From Cordylochernes scorpioides (taxonomy: Eukaryota; Arthropoda; Arachnida; Pseudoscorpiones; Chernetidae), in assembly GCA_030710605.1 (NCBI GenBank), contig CP092879.1, forward strand, positions 24,811,605 through 24,875,604: a stretch of 64,000 bases of DNA, given 5' to 3'. Below, piece after piece: positions 63,626-64,000 of the stretch. Made by a program: the position numbers and the translations under genes. Within the stretch, counting starts at the first letter, position 1. The number at the start of each line of letters is the position of its first letter. The notes beneath the pieces were generated by a model. It had not been told where the DNA came from, searched no databases, and was given only the letters and a program-made list of their open reading frames with translations.

Positions 63626-63655
63626 ATAAAGAAACTTACCACGTTCCTCTTAATC

Positions 63656-64000
63656 ACTTGAGTGTTTATCACTTGGACAGTTAACATAGAGAAAAAAACT
63701 ATTCAATTGTTACAAAAAGATAAATAGAGTACATATTCCTCTACAATGAGCATATTATAAAATATAACAACGCATGAAATTATCATAAAGAGCGCAATTA
63801 ATTAATGGTTCATATCATTTTTAGATGTCGAAATATCTCCATTTAATACTGTAACATGCTTTGTAATTATTTATGTAAATTTTTAATTATTTTTTTTATT
63901 TTCTGCATAGTTAGGCAGTCGGAAACACCCTACTTTCTTTCTTTTTGTAATTTTGCATAAGTTTGTTTTGTTTATATATTAAGGTTAACCTTGTTGTAAT
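63656..64000. other. AT-rich non-coding DNA
   Basis: Nothing recognised up to the window end. Confidence 0.45.

Larger units (their letters stand above)
59604..63655. mobile_element. Inverted pair of Penelope-like elements (GIY-YIG type)
   Basis: Two copies of one element, 3' ends outward. Arms 59604-61464 (-) and ~61797-63655 (+) are nearly identical over ~1.86 kb, with a 333-bp spacer that is the extra 5' part of the minus copy; the plus copy is 5'-truncated. Each has RT then GIY-YIG endonuclease and a ~350-bp 3' UTR with a hammerhead-like motif. Such partial inverted pairs are characteristic of Penelope-like elements. Confidence 0.9.

Overview
This is about 64 kb of AT-rich invertebrate nuclear DNA with a 100-base scaffold gap (17922-18021). 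Astacin-type and other intron-bounded exons, a remnant of a multicopy gene family I know from arthropods, BEL/Pao, Ty3/gypsy-like, Penelope-like and Helitron elements, tRNA-derived SINEs and many TA microsatellites all point to an arthropod. A crustacean or chelicerate is a guess I cannot prove. There is no sign of a prokaryote, organelle or CRISPR.

Host genes are few and fragmentary: one astacin metalloprotease exon (1543-1733, +); two phase-compatible exons of a putative secreted Pro/Gln-rich protein (6020-6109 and 3998-4349, both -); and a probable terminal exon with an in-frame stop (36769-37014, -). Several GC-rich islands are only possibly coding.

Mobile DNA dominates. 6.3-8.0 kb is a long-TIR element carrying a broken gene. 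11.2-17.0 kb is a Helitron apparently split by a non-autonomous LTR element. 18.7-25.1 kb is a gypsy-like element with equal 871-bp LTRs but no protease, RT palm or integrase core. 25.3-27.6 kb alternates palindromic hammerhead elements with short LTR-like elements in TA repeats. 28.8-30.5 kb is a satellite. 33-43 kb is rich in palindromes, including four MITE-like copies and a hammerhead palindrome at 40.5-41.4 kb. 46.1-52.1 kb is a nearly intact BEL/Pao element (5-bp target duplication CTGGG) inside a ~212-bp tandem repeat. 57.0-57.3 kb is a short Helitron carrying a tRNA-Gly-like gene. 59.6-63.7 kb is a large inverted pair of Penelope-like elements.

The most notable signal is a set of well-formed hammerhead self-cleaving ribozymes: three in one repeat family (18436-18489 +, 40688-40741 -, 41178-41231 +) and two in a second, unrelated family (26288-26342 -, 26596-26650 +). 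All share a very short stem III and an asymmetric internal loop in stem I. They sit in elements arranged as inverted dimers rather than the head-to-tail repeats known for retrozymes. One family also carries a CTCF-consensus-like motif. Looser hammerhead-like motifs mark the ends of the Penelope-like elements and several other palindromes.
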